Below are positions 19,405 through 30,403 of a DNA stretch of 64,000 nt, piece by piece. Source of the stretch: Gammaproteobacteria bacterium. GTDB lineage: Bacteria > Pseudomonadota > Gammaproteobacteria > Chromatiales > Chromatiaceae. The position numbers were made by a program, and so were the translations under genes. The stretch is from NCBI GenBank assembly GCA_020445255.1, contig JAGRGY010000024.1, positions 1 to 64,000 on the forward strand, given 5' to 3'. The notes beneath the pieces are model-generated. The model worked only from the letters and a program-made list of their open reading frames with translations. It was not told the DNA's origin and made no database searches. Each line of letters begins with the position of its first letter. The stretch's first letter is position 1.

Positions 19405-20701
19405 AGACGAACCGGTGATCCGCGCTGCGTTGCGGCGCCTGCTCGAACGCCACGGCCACCAGGTCAGCGAGGCGGAATCGATCGAGGCCGCACAGGCGGC
19501 CGGCGGGCTGAACGACTTCAACCTGATCATCACCGACCTGCGCCTGCCCGGGCAGCCCGGTAACGCGGTGCTGAAACTGGCCCCCGACGTGCCGGTCATC
19601 ATCATGACCAGCTACGCGAGCGTGACCTCGGCCGTCGACGCGATGAAGAGTGGCGCGGCCGACTACATCGCCAAGCCCTTCGATCACGACGAAATGGTCA
19701 TGCTGGTGCAGAAGGTGCTCAGAGAGAAACAGAAGGAACGCCGCGCCGCCGCGCTGCAGACCGATGTCGACCAGGCCTACCCGGTCGCCGGCATGATCGG
19801 CAAGAGCATCGCGATGAGCGAGGTGTGCAGCCGCATCCACAAGGTCGCGCCGACCGAGGCGACCGTGCTGATCACGGGCGAGTCCGGCACCGGCAAGGAA
19901 CTGGTCGCGCGCGCGCTGCACAAACACAGCGCCCGCGCCGACGCGGCGTTCATCGCGTTCAACTGCGCGGCGATACCGGAGCAGTCGATCGAGGCCGAAC
20001 TGTTCGGCCAGCACCAGGCCGAGCGCTTCCGCCCGGGCCTGATCCAGAATGCCGAAGGCGGCACGCTGTTTCTCGACGAGGTCGGCGAACTGCCGATGCC
20101 AGCGCAGGCGCGACTGCTGCGCGTACTGCAGGGCGCCACGCATGACCAGGCAGCCGACACCCAGCCGAACGTGCGCATCCTGGCTGCGACCCATCGCGAC
20201 CTGCGCAAGCTGGTGCAGGAAAACGCCTTCCGCAGCGATCTCTATTTCCGCCTGCGCGTGGTCGAACTGAACCTGCCACCGCTGCGCGAACGCGGCGATG
20301 ACGTGATCGAACTGGCGGTGTTCCTGCTCGACCGCGCGCGCAAGCAGCTCGGCCGGGCGCCGCTGAAGCTGGGCCGCGAGGCGCTCGAGGCGATCCGTCG
20401 CTACCACTGGCCGGGCAACGTGCGTGAGCTGTCGAACGCGATCGAGCGCGCAGTGATACTGTGCGACGGCGAGCAGATCACGCCCGACCTGCTCGCGATC
20501 GACCACCGCGTGACCGGCGCGAGTACCGCGGCCGACGTGAACGACAAGCTGTCGCTCGAGGAATACTTCCGCGTGTTTGTGCTCGAGCATCAGGATCAGA
20601 TGACCGAGACCGAACTTGCGAATGCACTCGGTATCAGCCGCAAGACACTGTGGGAGCGGCGCCAGCGGTTCGGACTGCCGCGGCCGAAGAAACGGAGTTG
20701 A
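19382..20701 (+). CDS. NtrC-family response regulator lacking the GAFTGA loop
   Basis: A 439-residue protein with a receiver domain (1-115; D9, E10, phospho-acceptor D52, K98), an AAA+ domain (137-360; Walker A GESGTGKE, Walker B GGTLFLDE) and a Fis-type HTH (about 405-430; ELANALGISRKTLWERRQRF). Between ELFG (206-209) and GGTLFLDE the usual sigma54-contact loop GAFTGA is absent and the segment is about five residues shorter than in NtrC. Family members without this loop, such as TyrR, cannot remodel sigma54 holoenzyme. It is the partner of the preceding kinase; the CbrB-like role is inferred. Confidence 0.88.
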   Translation: MNHLLIIEDEPVIRAALRRLLERHGHQVSEAESIEAAQAAGGLNDFNLIITDLRLPGQPGNAVLKLAPDVPVIIMTSYASVTSAVDAMKSGAADYIAKPFDHDEMVMLVQKVLREKQKERRAAALQTDVDQAYPVAGMIGKSIAMSEVCSRIHKVAPTEATVLITGESGTGKELVARALHKHSARADAAFIAFNCAAIPEQSIEAELFGQHQAERFRPGLIQNAEGGTLFLDEVGELPMPAQARLLRVLQGATHDQAADTQPNVRILAATHRDLRKLVQENAFRSDLYFRLRVVELNLPPLRERGDDVIELAVFLLDRARKQLGRAPLKLGREALEAIRRYHWPGNVRELSNAIERAVILCDGEQITPDLLAIDHRVTGASTAADVNDKLSLEEYFRVFVLEHQDQMTETELANALGISRKTLWERRQRFGLPRPKKRS

Positions 20702-20774
20702 TTGCGCTTGTAACTGCATCGCGTGGAGATTGATTTCGATGCCCTGCGGCACATATCTGTAGCAAAGTTGATGA

Positions 20775-20838
20775 CGCTTCGCGCCGATTAATTTTGATGC
20801 GCGCGGCGGCGCGCATCAGAATCAGCCCGCGCGAAGCG
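20775..20838. repeat. Nested palindromic repeat, copy B
   Basis: The outer stem CGCTTCGCGC (20775-20784) pairs perfectly with GCGCGAAGCG (20829-20838). The inner stem TGATGCGCGC (20795-20804) pairs with GCGCGCATCA (20809-20818) around a 4-base loop. It has the same stems and organisation as copy A at 11182-11251 and lies between two convergent genes. Confidence 0.75.
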
Positions 20839-20895
20839 CAACCAACCCCAGTCTCGCCACACTTCTGCCGAACAGGCAACCACGAGTACGAAACG

Positions 20896-20922
20896 AAAAA
20901 GGCAGCCCTAAGGCTGCCTTTT
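20896..20922. terminator. Bidirectional terminator between response regulator and decarboxylase genes
   Basis: AAAAA-GGCAGCC (20896-20907), a 4-base loop and GGCTGCC-TTTT (20912-20922) form a hairpin with A and T tails, which would terminate transcripts from both convergent genes. Confidence 0.88.
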
Positions 20923-20945
20923 CAATTCGACCGCCGGCATGCGCC

Positions 20946-22106
20946 TCAGATGTAATGCGCCTTCAGCGGAGGAAAACCGTTGAACTCCACTGAGCTGTAG
21001 CTGGTCGTGTAGCCGCCGGTCGAGAACCAGTACAGGCGATCACCGATCGACAGATTGAGTGGCATCGGGTACTTGTAGTCCTCGTACATGATGTCGGCGC
21101 TGTCGCATGTCGGCCCGGCAATCACCGCCTCCTCGAGCTCACCGTTCTTGTCCGTCCAGACCGGGAACTTGATGGCCTCGTTGAGGGTTTCGATCAGGCC
21201 CTGGAACATGCCGACGTCGAGGTAGATCCAGCGGTTCAGGCTCGTGCGCGATTTGCGCGAGATCAGCACCACCTCGCTGACCAGCATGCCGGCATTCGAC
21301 ACCAGCGAACGCCCGGGTTCGAGGATGATGCGCGGCAGGTCGTCACCGAAGTCCTCGTGCAGGTAGCGCGTGATCTCCTCGGCATAGGTCGCGAGCTCGT
21401 TGGTCTTGGTCGCGTAGTTGGCCGGGAAGCCGCCGCCCATGTTGATCATCTTCAACTCGATCCCGTCCTCTTCGCGCAGGCGTTCGAAGATGACCTTGAC
21501 CTTGGCGATCGCGGCGTCCCAGGTACCGATGTCGCGCTGCTGGGATCCGACGTGAAACGAGATGCCGTAGGGTTCGAGGCCGAGGTCGCGCGCCATGATC
21601 AGCAGGTCGAGCGCCATGTCCGACTGGCAGCCGAACTTGCGTGACAGCGGCCAGTCCGCCGTCTGCGTGCCCTCGGTCAGGATACGCACATAGACCCGCG
21701 AACCCGGTGCCGCCTTGGCGATGTTGCGCAGGTCGGCCTCCGAATCGGTGGCGAACATGCGCACACCCCTGTCGTAGAAGTAGCGGATGTCGCGGCTCTT
21801 CTTGATCGTGTTGCCGTACGACAGGCGCTCGGGTTCGACGCCCAGGGCAAGCACCTTGTCGAGCTCGTAGGTGGAGGCGATATCGAAACTCGAGCCGACA
21901 TCGCGCAGCAGGGTCAGCACCTCGACCGCCGGGTTGGCCTTCACCGCGTAGAAGATGTCGGCGTACGGCACGGTCGTGCGCAGTTCGTCGTATTGGCGGC
22001 GGATGGTCGCGAGGTCGACGATCAGGACAGGTGTCTGCAGGCCGTCGGCAGCAGACTTCATGCGGTCGAAGGTTTCCTGTTCGTAGTAGTCGTTTACGAC
22101 GGGCAT
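20946..22106 (-). CDS. PLP-dependent ornithine/lysine decarboxylase (type III fold)
   Basis: A 386-residue enzyme of the alanine-racemase-like decarboxylase fold, forming putrescine or cadaverine. The PLP lysine is in IFYAVKANP; SFHVGSQ, MINMGGGFP, ILEPGRSL and the catalytic Cys motif GPTCDSADIMYE are present, and the C-terminal YTTSYSSVEFNGF is family-typical. The length fits bacterial ODC/LDC, not the longer biosynthetic ADC. The ATG at 22106 was preferred over one three bases upstream. Whether ornithine or lysine is preferred cannot be read from these motifs. Confidence 0.9.
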   Translation of the reverse strand: MPVVNDYYEQETFDRMKSAADGLQTPVLIVDLATIRRQYDELRTTVPYADIFYAVKANPAVEVLTLLRDVGSSFDIASTYELDKVLALGVEPERLSYGNTIKKSRDIRYFYDRGVRMFATDSEADLRNIAKAAPGSRVYVRILTEGTQTADWPLSRKFGCQSDMALDLLIMARDLGLEPYGISFHVGSQQRDIGTWDAAIAKVKVIFERLREEDGIELKMINMGGGFPANYATKTNELATYAEEITRYLHEDFGDDLPRIILEPGRSLVSNAGMLVSEVVLISRKSRTSLNRWIYLDVGMFQGLIETLNEAIKFPVWTDKNGELEEAVIAGPTCDSADIMYEDYKYPMPLNLSIGDRLYWFSTGGYTTSYSSVEFNGFPPLKAHYI

Positions 22107-22282
22107 CATCGGCTTCGAACTCCGGCGTACTGAAAAAGGCGCGCGATCTTACGCCCAGATGGCCGCGACACGATAGCGGTTTCTCAGGGACATGCAACGG
22201 CCGCCGCCGGGACACCGCGACACGTCGCCACCCGCCGGCCGCGGCGAACTTTTTTTGTACCTTTACCGGCGGGAACACAGGC

Positions 22283-22297
22283 GTTACGTTTGGTAAC
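22283..22297. promoter_or_regulatory. GTTACGTTTGGTAAC, candidate operator
   Basis: It matches the palindrome at 15916-15930 at 14 of 15 positions. It lies in the 479-bp divergent region (22107-22585) between the decarboxylase and the symporter operon. A half-site-like GTTACC follows at 22315-22320, and a weaker GTACCTTTACC precedes it at 22257-22267. Spacing of roughly 30 bases suggests a possible array on one helical face. Confidence 0.5.
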
Positions 22298-22381
22298 AAA
22301 CTTGCCGGAATTTCGTTACCTAACCACCCAAGAGCGGTCTGTTGCAGTGCGCAAACTGCCATTTTAAGTATCTGATTTACT

Positions 22382-22411
22382 TTGACAATTGTCGGACGCT
22401 ACCGGGACAAT
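22382..22411 (+). promoter_or_regulatory. Candidate sigma70 promoter of the symporter operon
   Basis: A perfect TTGACA (22382-22387), 18 bases, then GACAAT (22406-22411). The palindromic operator lies about 90 bases upstream, in an activator-like position. The leader to the first ATG would be about 165 nt. Confidence 0.5.
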
Positions 22412-22585
22412 CCGCGCGTCTGGCCGAACTGTGCCCGACGCGGGTTCCACCCCCCGGAACCAGATCGAGGAGCTGTACGAAGGGAATCGCGAAAAAAAGC
22501 TGGTGGGCAACCGCCGAACGGTGTCGCCAGCGCCGGGGAATGTCGAACAGAGAATCAACTATCACAACCGCGGAGTGATCGCGCT

Positions 22586-22840
22586 ATGGATACAAGAGCT
22601 GCGCAGTACTGGAAGGCGAACATTCGCCTTGTCGCAACGCTACTGGTGATCTGGTTTGTCGTCTCGTACGGCTTCGGGATCATCCTCGCCGAACCCCTCA
22701 ACGCCATCCGCATCGGCGGCGTGGGTCTCGGCTTCTGGTTCGCCCAGCAGGGATCGATTTACGTCTTTATCGCCCTGATCTTCTTTTACGCTGCCCGCAT
22801 GAACGCGCTTGATCGCGAGTTCGACGTGCACGAAGACTAA
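22586..22840 (+). CDS. Sodium/solute symporter small subunit (DUF4212)
   Basis: An 84-residue membrane protein with two TM helices (about 13-35 and 50-70). The strings YWKANIRL, GLGFWFAQQGSIYVF and AARMNALDREF are diagnostic for DUF4212, the small partner of VC_2705-type symporters. It is followed after 15 bases by the large subunit. The solute is probably a short carboxylate, by analogy with the acetate permease ActP; this is inference. Confidence 0.9.
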   Translation: MDTRAAQYWKANIRLVATLLVIWFVVSYGFGIILAEPLNAIRIGGVGLGFWFAQQGSIYVFIALIFFYAARMNALDREFDVHED

Positions 22841-22855
22841 TCGAGGTAGCGAGCA

Positions 22856-24649
<1,794 letters not shown>

Positions 24650-24674
24650 TAACAAACCCCTGTAAGAAAATTGA

Positions 24675-24702
24675 CCCCGCCCTGATCGGCGGGGTTTTTT
24701 TT
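24675..24702 (+). terminator. Rho-independent terminator after the symporter operon
   Basis: CCCCGCC (24675-24681) pairs with GGCGGGG (24688-24694) around CTGATC and is followed by eight T. Confidence 0.93.
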
Positions 24703-24858
24703 GCCCGCGCTTCGCGCGCTGCATGGCGCCTGGCCGGGCACGAGGCCGTGCCGGACCCAAGCGGCGCCGTCTGACGTATGGCGGCAGACGACGCCCATGC
24801 AGGGCCGGCATTTGTTAAGCTCCACCATCATCAATCCGGGACCACACGGAAGCGCAGG

Positions 24859-26718
24859 ATGGAAGTCGAACTGATCGAGATCCGACAGTTTCTCGAGCAA
24901 CGCAACCCCTTCTTCTATCTCGCCAGCGAGCTGCTGGACGAACTGCCGCGCGACATCGAGATCCGCTACCTGCGACGCGGCAGCGCGTTTCCGCCGCAGG
25001 ATGGTTTTCTCTACATCGTGCGCAGCGGTGCAATCGAGATTTTCGACGAGGACGACGAGCTGTGCGAAAAGCTCGCCGAGGGCGATCTGTACAGCGTCTC
25101 GTGCCAGCTGGTGAACCTGTCGCAGTGCTCGCGCGGAGAAGCCAGCGAAGACGCGCTGCTTTACATGCTGAGCTGCACCAAGCTCAAGGCCCTGTGCCGT
25201 GCGTCGCCCGCATTCAGTGAACACTTCTCCGCCAGCGTCAAGGAACGCCTCAAATCCGCGGTCAGCACGATCCAGGAATCGGCCGACCCAAGTGTCGCGA
25301 CGATGATGGTCGAGGTCGGCAGCCTGATCCGCAAGCCACCGATCACGGTCGCGTCGGGCATGACGATCCGCCAGACCGCGGCGCTGATGAGCAACAAGGA
25401 TGTATCGTCGGTGATGGTGATGCAGGACGACGATCTCATCGGGCTGGTAACCGACCGCGATCTGCGCAAGCGTTGCGTCGCGATTGGCCTGACCGGCAAC
25501 GAGCCGATCAATCACATCATGACGCGCGACCCGAAGACGATCGAATCCACCACGCTCACGGCACAGGCCCTGATGACGATGACGCGGCAGCGTTTCCACC
25601 ACCTGCCGGTGACTCAGAACGGCAGGCTGGTCGGCATGATCACGGCGACCGATCTCGCCAATCACCAGAGCGCGAACAGCGCCTACCTTGCCGCCGATGT
25701 GCGCAAATCAAAGACCGTCGCCGACCTGGTCGAGGTCAGCAAGCGCCTGCCCAATCTGCACCTGCGGCTGGCCAGTGCCAGCGTGACGGCGCGCCACATC
25801 GGCGAGGCGGTGTCGTGTCTGACCGATTCGATCACCGGGCGCCTGCTCGAGATGGCCGAGGCCGAACTCGGTGTGCCGCCGGTTCCCTATGTCTGGATGG
25901 CGGGCGGCTCGCAGGCGCGCCACGAGCAGAGCTCGCATTCGGACCAGGACAACGCGCTGTTGCTGTCGGATGATTTCGACAAGCAACGCCATGACAGCTA
26001 TTTCGAGGCACTCGCCCGGTTCGTCAGCGACGGCCTGGATGCGTGCGGTTTCGTCTATTGTCCGGGCAACGCCATGGCGACCAACCCGGAGTGGCGCCAG
26101 CCTTTGAAGGTGTGGCAGGGCTATTTCAGCCGCTGGATCGAAAGCCCCACCCCGATGTCGATGATGCTGTCGAGCATCTTCTTCGACCTGAGGCCGGTGA
26201 CCGGGAAAATCGAGCTTTTCCTGCCCCTGCAGCAGATGATCCTGAAGAAGTCGCAGGAGAACCGGATCTTCCTCGCCTACATGATGGCGAACTCGATGCA
26301 GCACCGGCCGCCACTCGGTTTCTTCCGCCAGTTCGTGCTCGAACGCGGTGGCGAGCACGACGAGACCCTCGACCTGAAGCACCGCGGCATCGTGCCGATC
26401 ACCGACATCGCGCGCCTGCTGGCGCTCTCGCTCGGCAAGGAGCCGGTCAACACCGTCGAGCGCCTGCGCGCCTGTGCGGGCACCGAGGCTTTGTCGGAGG
26501 ATATGGCGGAAAATCTCGAGGACGCCCTCGAGTTCATCGCCTCGCTGCGCATCCAGCACCAGGCCAACCAGATCCGCAAGGGCAAGAAGGCCGACAACTA
26601 TGTGCCCCCCCGCGAACTTTCCGAACTCGAACGTGAGCACCTGAAACACGCATTTCGCGTGATTCAGACGATGCAGGAAATCATGGTCAAACGTTTCGGC
26701 GCCGACAAACTGGGATAG
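24859..26718 (+). CDS. cNMP-binding / CBS / DUF294 nucleotidyltransferase-like protein
   Basis: A 619-residue soluble protein with four parts: a cyclic-nucleotide-binding beta-roll (about 15-130), a CBS pair (about 150-275; VMQDDDLIGLVTDRDL, RLVGMITATDL), a DUF294 nucleotidyltransferase-like domain (about 300-435; GGSQARHEQSSHSDQDNALL with the G-S and D-x-D motif) and a DUF294 C-terminal helical domain. GlnD-related DUF294 proteins commonly sit beside SSS-type transporters and a DEDDh exonuclease, as here, pointing to post-translational control by nucleotides; the target is unknown. The ATG at 24859 begins at the family N-terminus. Confidence 0.88.
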   Translation: MEVELIEIRQFLEQRNPFFYLASELLDELPRDIEIRYLRRGSAFPPQDGFLYIVRSGAIEIFDEDDELCEKLAEGDLYSVSCQLVNLSQCSRGEASEDALLYMLSCTKLKALCRASPAFSEHFSASVKERLKSAVSTIQESADPSVATMMVEVGSLIRKPPITVASGMTIRQTAALMSNKDVSSVMVMQDDDLIGLVTDRDLRKRCVAIGLTGNEPINHIMTRDPKTIESTTLTAQALMTMTRQRFHHLPVTQNGRLVGMITATDLANHQSANSAYLAADVRKSKTVADLVEVSKRLPNLHLRLASASVTARHIGEAVSCLTDSITGRLLEMAEAELGVPPVPYVWMAGGSQARHEQSSHSDQDNALLLSDDFDKQRHDSYFEALARFVSDGLDACGFVYCPGNAMATNPEWRQPLKVWQGYFSRWIESPTPMSMMLSSIFFDLRPVTGKIELFLPLQQMILKKSQENRIFLAYMMANSMQHRPPLGFFRQFVLERGGEHDETLDLKHRGIVPITDIARLLALSLGKEPVNTVERLRACAGTEALSEDMAENLEDALEFIASLRIQHQANQIRKGKKADNYVPPRELSELEREHLKHAFRVIQTMQEIMVKRFGADKLG

Positions 26719-26730
26719 GACGGGACACCA

Positions 26731-27423
26731 ATGTTCGCCCGCCTGCTCGGCAAGGAATATCAACGCAAACAGGCCCTGGCCAGGGCGGCGAGCGGCCCGT
26801 TGCACGACTATCTTGCAACGCCGTTCATCGACCGGCAGAGCGACTGCCGCCGAATCGAGATCGTCGCCATCGATCTCGAGACCACCGGTCTGGATCCAAG
26901 CAAGGACGATATTCTGAGCATCGGCCTGGTGCACGTCGACCGGTTCGGCATCCGATTGTCGACCGCTTGGCACCGAATCGTTCGTGTCGATCGGGCGATC
27001 CCGGGGGAAACGGCCGTGATCCACCAGATAACCGACGACCAGTCGGCGGCCGGGGCACCGATCGCCGAGCTGCTGCCCGAGGTGCTGCGACGCCTGGCCG
27101 GCCGGGTCATGCTCGTGCACTACTCGCCGATCGAGCAGAACTTCATCAGCGCCGCCTGCGAGAAGCTCTACGGTGCGCCGTTCGTCGTACCGACGATCGA
27201 CACGCTCGAGATCGCCCAGCGCGTGTTCGAGCGCCGCAACCACACGATTCAGCCCGGTGACCTGCGCCTGTTCAATCTGCGCCCGCGGTACAATCTGCCG
27301 CAGTACCGTGCGCACAACGCCCTCAGCGACGCCCTCGCGACCGCCGAGCTGTTTCTCGCGATGGCCGAGAACCTGTACCCGGGTCGCCCATGCCCGTTGG
27401 GCGAGTTCCTCAGTAAACGTTGA
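26731..27423 (+). CDS. DEDDh 3'-5' exonuclease (DnaQ-like)
   Basis: A 230-residue protein with ExoI IVAIDLETTGLDP (D and E metal ligands), ExoII around LVHYSPIEQNFI, and ExoIII HNALSDALATAE with catalytic H and D. IHQITDDQS is the usual epsilon-like strand. It lacks a polymerase or UvrC fusion. It follows the DUF294 protein by 12 bases and probably shares its transcript; this pairing recurs in Proteobacteria, though the functional link is not established. Confidence 0.9.
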   Translation: MFARLLGKEYQRKQALARAASGPLHDYLATPFIDRQSDCRRIEIVAIDLETTGLDPSKDDILSIGLVHVDRFGIRLSTAWHRIVRVDRAIPGETAVIHQITDDQSAAGAPIAELLPEVLRRLAGRVMLVHYSPIEQNFISAACEKLYGAPFVVPTIDTLEIAQRVFERRNHTIQPGDLRLFNLRPRYNLPQYRAHNALSDALATAELFLAMAENLYPGRPCPLGEFLSKR

Positions 27424-27432
27424 GGCGAGGCC

Positions 27433-27993
27433 ATGGCCGAGAAGAAACCCAACCTGCACCGCACCCTGCTGATCCTGATCCTGGTGTTCATCCCGCCCTA
27501 CTGGCTGCTGTTCACCGACGAAGGTGCACGCGTCTCGGACACGGCACTGCTGTGGCTGCTCGGTGAAGACGACGTCAAGCTCAGCGTTGCCGATCTCAAT
27601 GCCGGCTATTCGCAGCAGGACATCAAGACCGTCTATGGCGATCTCGACTGGAAGTGCGCAGCCCAGCAAAGCGATTTCGGCGACAGCGTGTGTGCGGCAC
27701 GGATCGGAACGTTCAACGGATTTCCGTCGCGTCTGATCACCTTTTATTTCCGCAACGACCATGTTGCAGCGTTGAAGCTGGTTTACCGGGAGCGTTATCA
27801 CGAGCAGGTAATGGGGTTCTTCATCGGCAAGCTCGGACAGCCGGCCAACGTGGCCGAGGCGGTCGCTGCCGCGCCGGATGCAGACAGCGTGCTCGAGTGG
27901 AGGCTCGATGGCGGTGCCTTGTACATAAAGAAGGACCTCGGCAAGGTCGACGAGCCGTCGTTGCTGTGGCTCGCACGCAGCCCGGGTCCCTGA
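27433..27993 (+). CDS. Membrane-anchored protein of unknown function
   Basis: A 186-residue protein with one N-terminal hydrophobic helix (about 10-27), then a periplasmic domain with two Cys (DWKCAAQ and SVCAARIG) that could form a disulfide. I recognise no family. It starts 9 bases after the exonuclease stop and is probably the last gene of that operon. Confidence 0.65.
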   Translation: MAEKKPNLHRTLLILILVFIPPYWLLFTDEGARVSDTALLWLLGEDDVKLSVADLNAGYSQQDIKTVYGDLDWKCAAQQSDFGDSVCAARIGTFNGFPSRLITFYFRNDHVAALKLVYRERYHEQVMGFFIGKLGQPANVAEAVAAAPDADSVLEWRLDGGALYIKKDLGKVDEPSLLWLARSPGP

Positions 27994-28006
27994 TCGGTGG
28001 GGGCGG

Positions 28007-29482
28007 TCAACGCAGTGGCAGCGAGACGGTGACGCCGAGTCCTCTGCCCTGCAGCCCGTCGCCGAGCGTGATCTCCGCCGAGTGCAGCCGGGCGATGCGC
28101 TGAACGATCGACAGCCCGAGACCGCTGCCGCTCATACCGTCGGCCTGTTCACCGACACCACGCCGAAAACGGTTGAACACGCTCGACCGCTCCTCCGGCG
28201 GAATACCCTTGCCGCTGTCGCGCACATGCAGTTGTGCGGTCCTGTTATCGCGGGCTACTTCGACCGATACAGTGCCGCCTTTCGGTGTGTAGCGCAGCGC
28301 GTTGTCGACCAGGTTGCGCAGAAGCACCTCCAGCGCGGTCTTGTCGCCACACACCACGATACCGCGATCGCCGTCGACGCCGAGATCGATATCGCGTTCA
28401 AACGCGAACTGGCTCATCGCGGCGACAACACCGGCGGCCACGTCGCGCAGGTCGATCTCGCACGAGACCATGGCGCGCGTCTGCTGGGCGTCGGCACGCG
28501 CCAACAGCAGCAGCTGTTCGACGGAGTGGGTCGCCCGGTCGACGCCGGCCAGCGCCCTGTCGAGCGACTGTTGTGTAGTGCTCTCGGCGGCCTGCCGCTT
28601 CGCGACCTGCAGGTGTGCCTTCAGCGCGGCGAGCGGCGTGCGCAGTTCGTGCGCGGCATCGGCTGTGAACTGCCGTTCGCGTTCGATCGCTGCACCCACC
28701 CGGGCAAACAGGCTGTTGAGCGCGTCGACCAGACTGTGGATCTCGTACGGCGTGTCGTCGTCGACGATCGGCTGCAGCGTCCCGGGTGCGCGTCGCGACA
28801 CCTCGCGCACCACACGCCTCAGGGGAGAGAGTGCTCGCCCGACGATGATCCAGACCAGCACTGCGAGCACCGGCAGCGCCAGTAGCAGCGGCATAAGCGT
28901 GTTGTGCGTGATGTAGCGAACGAGCTCGCTGCGAAAGGCATGGCGTTCGCCAACCTGCACTGTCAGGCCACTCGCCGCATCCCTGACGCCGTAGATGCGC
29001 CAATCGCCGCCGTCGACGCGCACATCACTGTAGCCGGCGGGCGTGACCGGAATCTGCGGCGCACGCTGGTCGCGCAGTATCACCGATCCATCGTCCAGGC
29101 GGGCGACGAACACCAGGGTGTCGCCGTGATGCATGCCGGCCCTCTGCACACTGCCCACGAGTTCGAGGGTTTCCCTGACCCCGTCGTGGGTGTAATCCTG
29201 TAGCGCCGAAGCAAGCCGCGGAAAGCGTGCCAACCCGTCTTCGCCGAGTTCCACTGTGATCTCGCGTGCCTTCGCCCTGATCACCTTTTCCTCCTGCACC
29301 TCGTGCAGCAGCAGCGTCTGCAGCACCAGCGCGCTGCGTGCGAGATCGGCATCGAAGACCTCCTCGACCTCGTGCTCGGCGGCGCGGTAGACCAGTAGCA
29401 GCACGATCAGCCAGGCGACCAGGATGGTCGAGATCAACATCGTCAGCAGACGACGGCGTATCGACTGTGACTTGGCGTTCAT
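28007..29482 (-). CDS. Sensor histidine kinase, PmrB/QseC-like
   Basis: A 491-residue kinase with a short basic N-terminus, TM1 (about 13-32), a periplasmic domain of ~130 residues, TM2 (about 165-190), HAMP, HisKA (AADAAHELRTPLAALKAH) and HATPase (LRNLVDNALRYTP, DSGKGIPPEERSSVFNRF, SGLGLSIVQRIA). The start overlaps the regulator stop as ATGA, so the pair is translationally coupled. The divergent eptA and the PmrA box support a lipid-A-modification sensor; the signal (Fe, acid pH, peptides) is inferred from the family. Confidence 0.88.
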   Translation of the reverse strand: MNAKSQSIRRRLLTMLISTILVAWLIVLLLVYRAAEHEVEEVFDADLARSALVLQTLLLHEVQEEKVIRAKAREITVELGEDGLARFPRLASALQDYTHDGVRETLELVGSVQRAGMHHGDTLVFVARLDDGSVILRDQRAPQIPVTPAGYSDVRVDGGDWRIYGVRDAASGLTVQVGERHAFRSELVRYITHNTLMPLLLALPVLAVLVWIIVGRALSPLRRVVREVSRRAPGTLQPIVDDDTPYEIHSLVDALNSLFARVGAAIERERQFTADAAHELRTPLAALKAHLQVAKRQAAESTTQQSLDRALAGVDRATHSVEQLLLLARADAQQTRAMVSCEIDLRDVAAGVVAAMSQFAFERDIDLGVDGDRGIVVCGDKTALEVLLRNLVDNALRYTPKGGTVSVEVARDNRTAQLHVRDSGKGIPPEERSSVFNRFRRGVGEQADGMSGSGLGLSIVQRIARLHSAEITLGDGLQGRGLGVTVSLPLR

Positions 29483-30135
29483 TTCGGAATCATGTAGCCG
29501 AGGCCGCGGATCGTGCGGATGCGTTCCTTGCCGAGCTTCTTGCGCAGGTGATGGATGTGCACTTCCACGGCGTTGCTTTCGACGCCCTCGCCCCAACCGT
29601 ACAGGATCTGCTCGAGCCGCTCGCGCGACAATGGTATGCCGGGGCGCTCCAGCAGGGCCTCGAGGATCGCCAGCGCGCGCGCCGACAACAGCACCGACCT
29701 GCCATCGACGGTCACGGCACGTGCGGCCGGATCGAAGACCAGCCCGGCGTGCTCGATGACCGGGTTCGCGCGCCCGCCCCGGCGTCGCGCGATCGCCCGC
29801 AGGCGGGCACTCAGCTCGCCGAGATCGAAAGGCTTGACCAGGTAGTCGTCGGCGCCGGCGTCGAGGCCCGCGATGCGATCCTCGACCGTGTCGCGCGCGG
29901 TCAGCACCAGCACAGGCAGCGTCGACGCGCTCGCGCGCAGCTCGCGCAACACCTGCATGCCGTCCTTGCCGGGCACACCGAGATCGAGCACGAGCAGGTC
30001 CGGCTCGTCGTCGGCAAGCGCATGCATCGCCTGCAGGCCGTCGCGCAGCCAGTCGACCGTGTAGCCGGACTGCTCGAGACCGGCGACCACACCGGAGCCG
30101 AGCAGTTCGTCGTCTTCTACCAGCAGCACCCGCAC
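29479..30135 (-). CDS. OmpR-family response regulator, PmrA/QseB-like
   Basis: A 218-residue protein with a receiver domain (D8, D9, phospho-acceptor D51 in LVLDLGVPGKDG, K in VKPFDLGEL) and an OmpR winged helix (ESNAVEVHIHHLRKKLG, IRTIRGLGYMIPK). The length matches PmrA/QseB when the GTG at 30135 is the start; the upstream in-frame ATG at 30258 would add 41 unconserved residues. Controls from the CTTAAA-N5-CTTAAA box at 30404-30420 are expected. Confidence 0.88.
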   Translation of the reverse strand: MRVLLVEDDELLGSGVVAGLEQSGYTVDWLRDGLQAMHALADDEPDLLVLDLGVPGKDGMQVLRELRASASTLPVLVLTARDTVEDRIAGLDAGADDYLVKPFDLGELSARLRAIARRRGGRANPVIEHAGLVFDPAARAVTVDGRSVLLSARALAILEALLERPGIPLSRERLEQILYGWGEGVESNAVEVHIHHLRKKLGKERIRTIRGLGYMIPK

Positions 30136-30403
30136 GTACTCGATACCCCCGGCTGAATGATGGACCCGCAGACGTCCCCGGGGCACCGTCCCGCTTCCGC
30201 GCTGTCGTTGCGGCCGATTATCCACTTCCCGCACCAGGCCGTAACCGGGCAGGGGCACAGTGACACGCGTCGCCGGCCGGATCTGCTCGACGCGATGTGT
30301 CGCGGGCCGAACGTACGGCAGGGTGGAGGTGCCTGCCTCCCGACCCGCTGTCCGTCCCTGTCACCCGAACAATTTCAAAAGCATACAAGGATCGCAAGAC
30401 CCC

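Noticed and set aside
22381..22585. Sigma54 (-24/-12) promoter upstream of the symporter
   Set aside because: TGGCC and GTGC near 22421-22435 have wrong spacing for TGGCAC-N5-TTGC.
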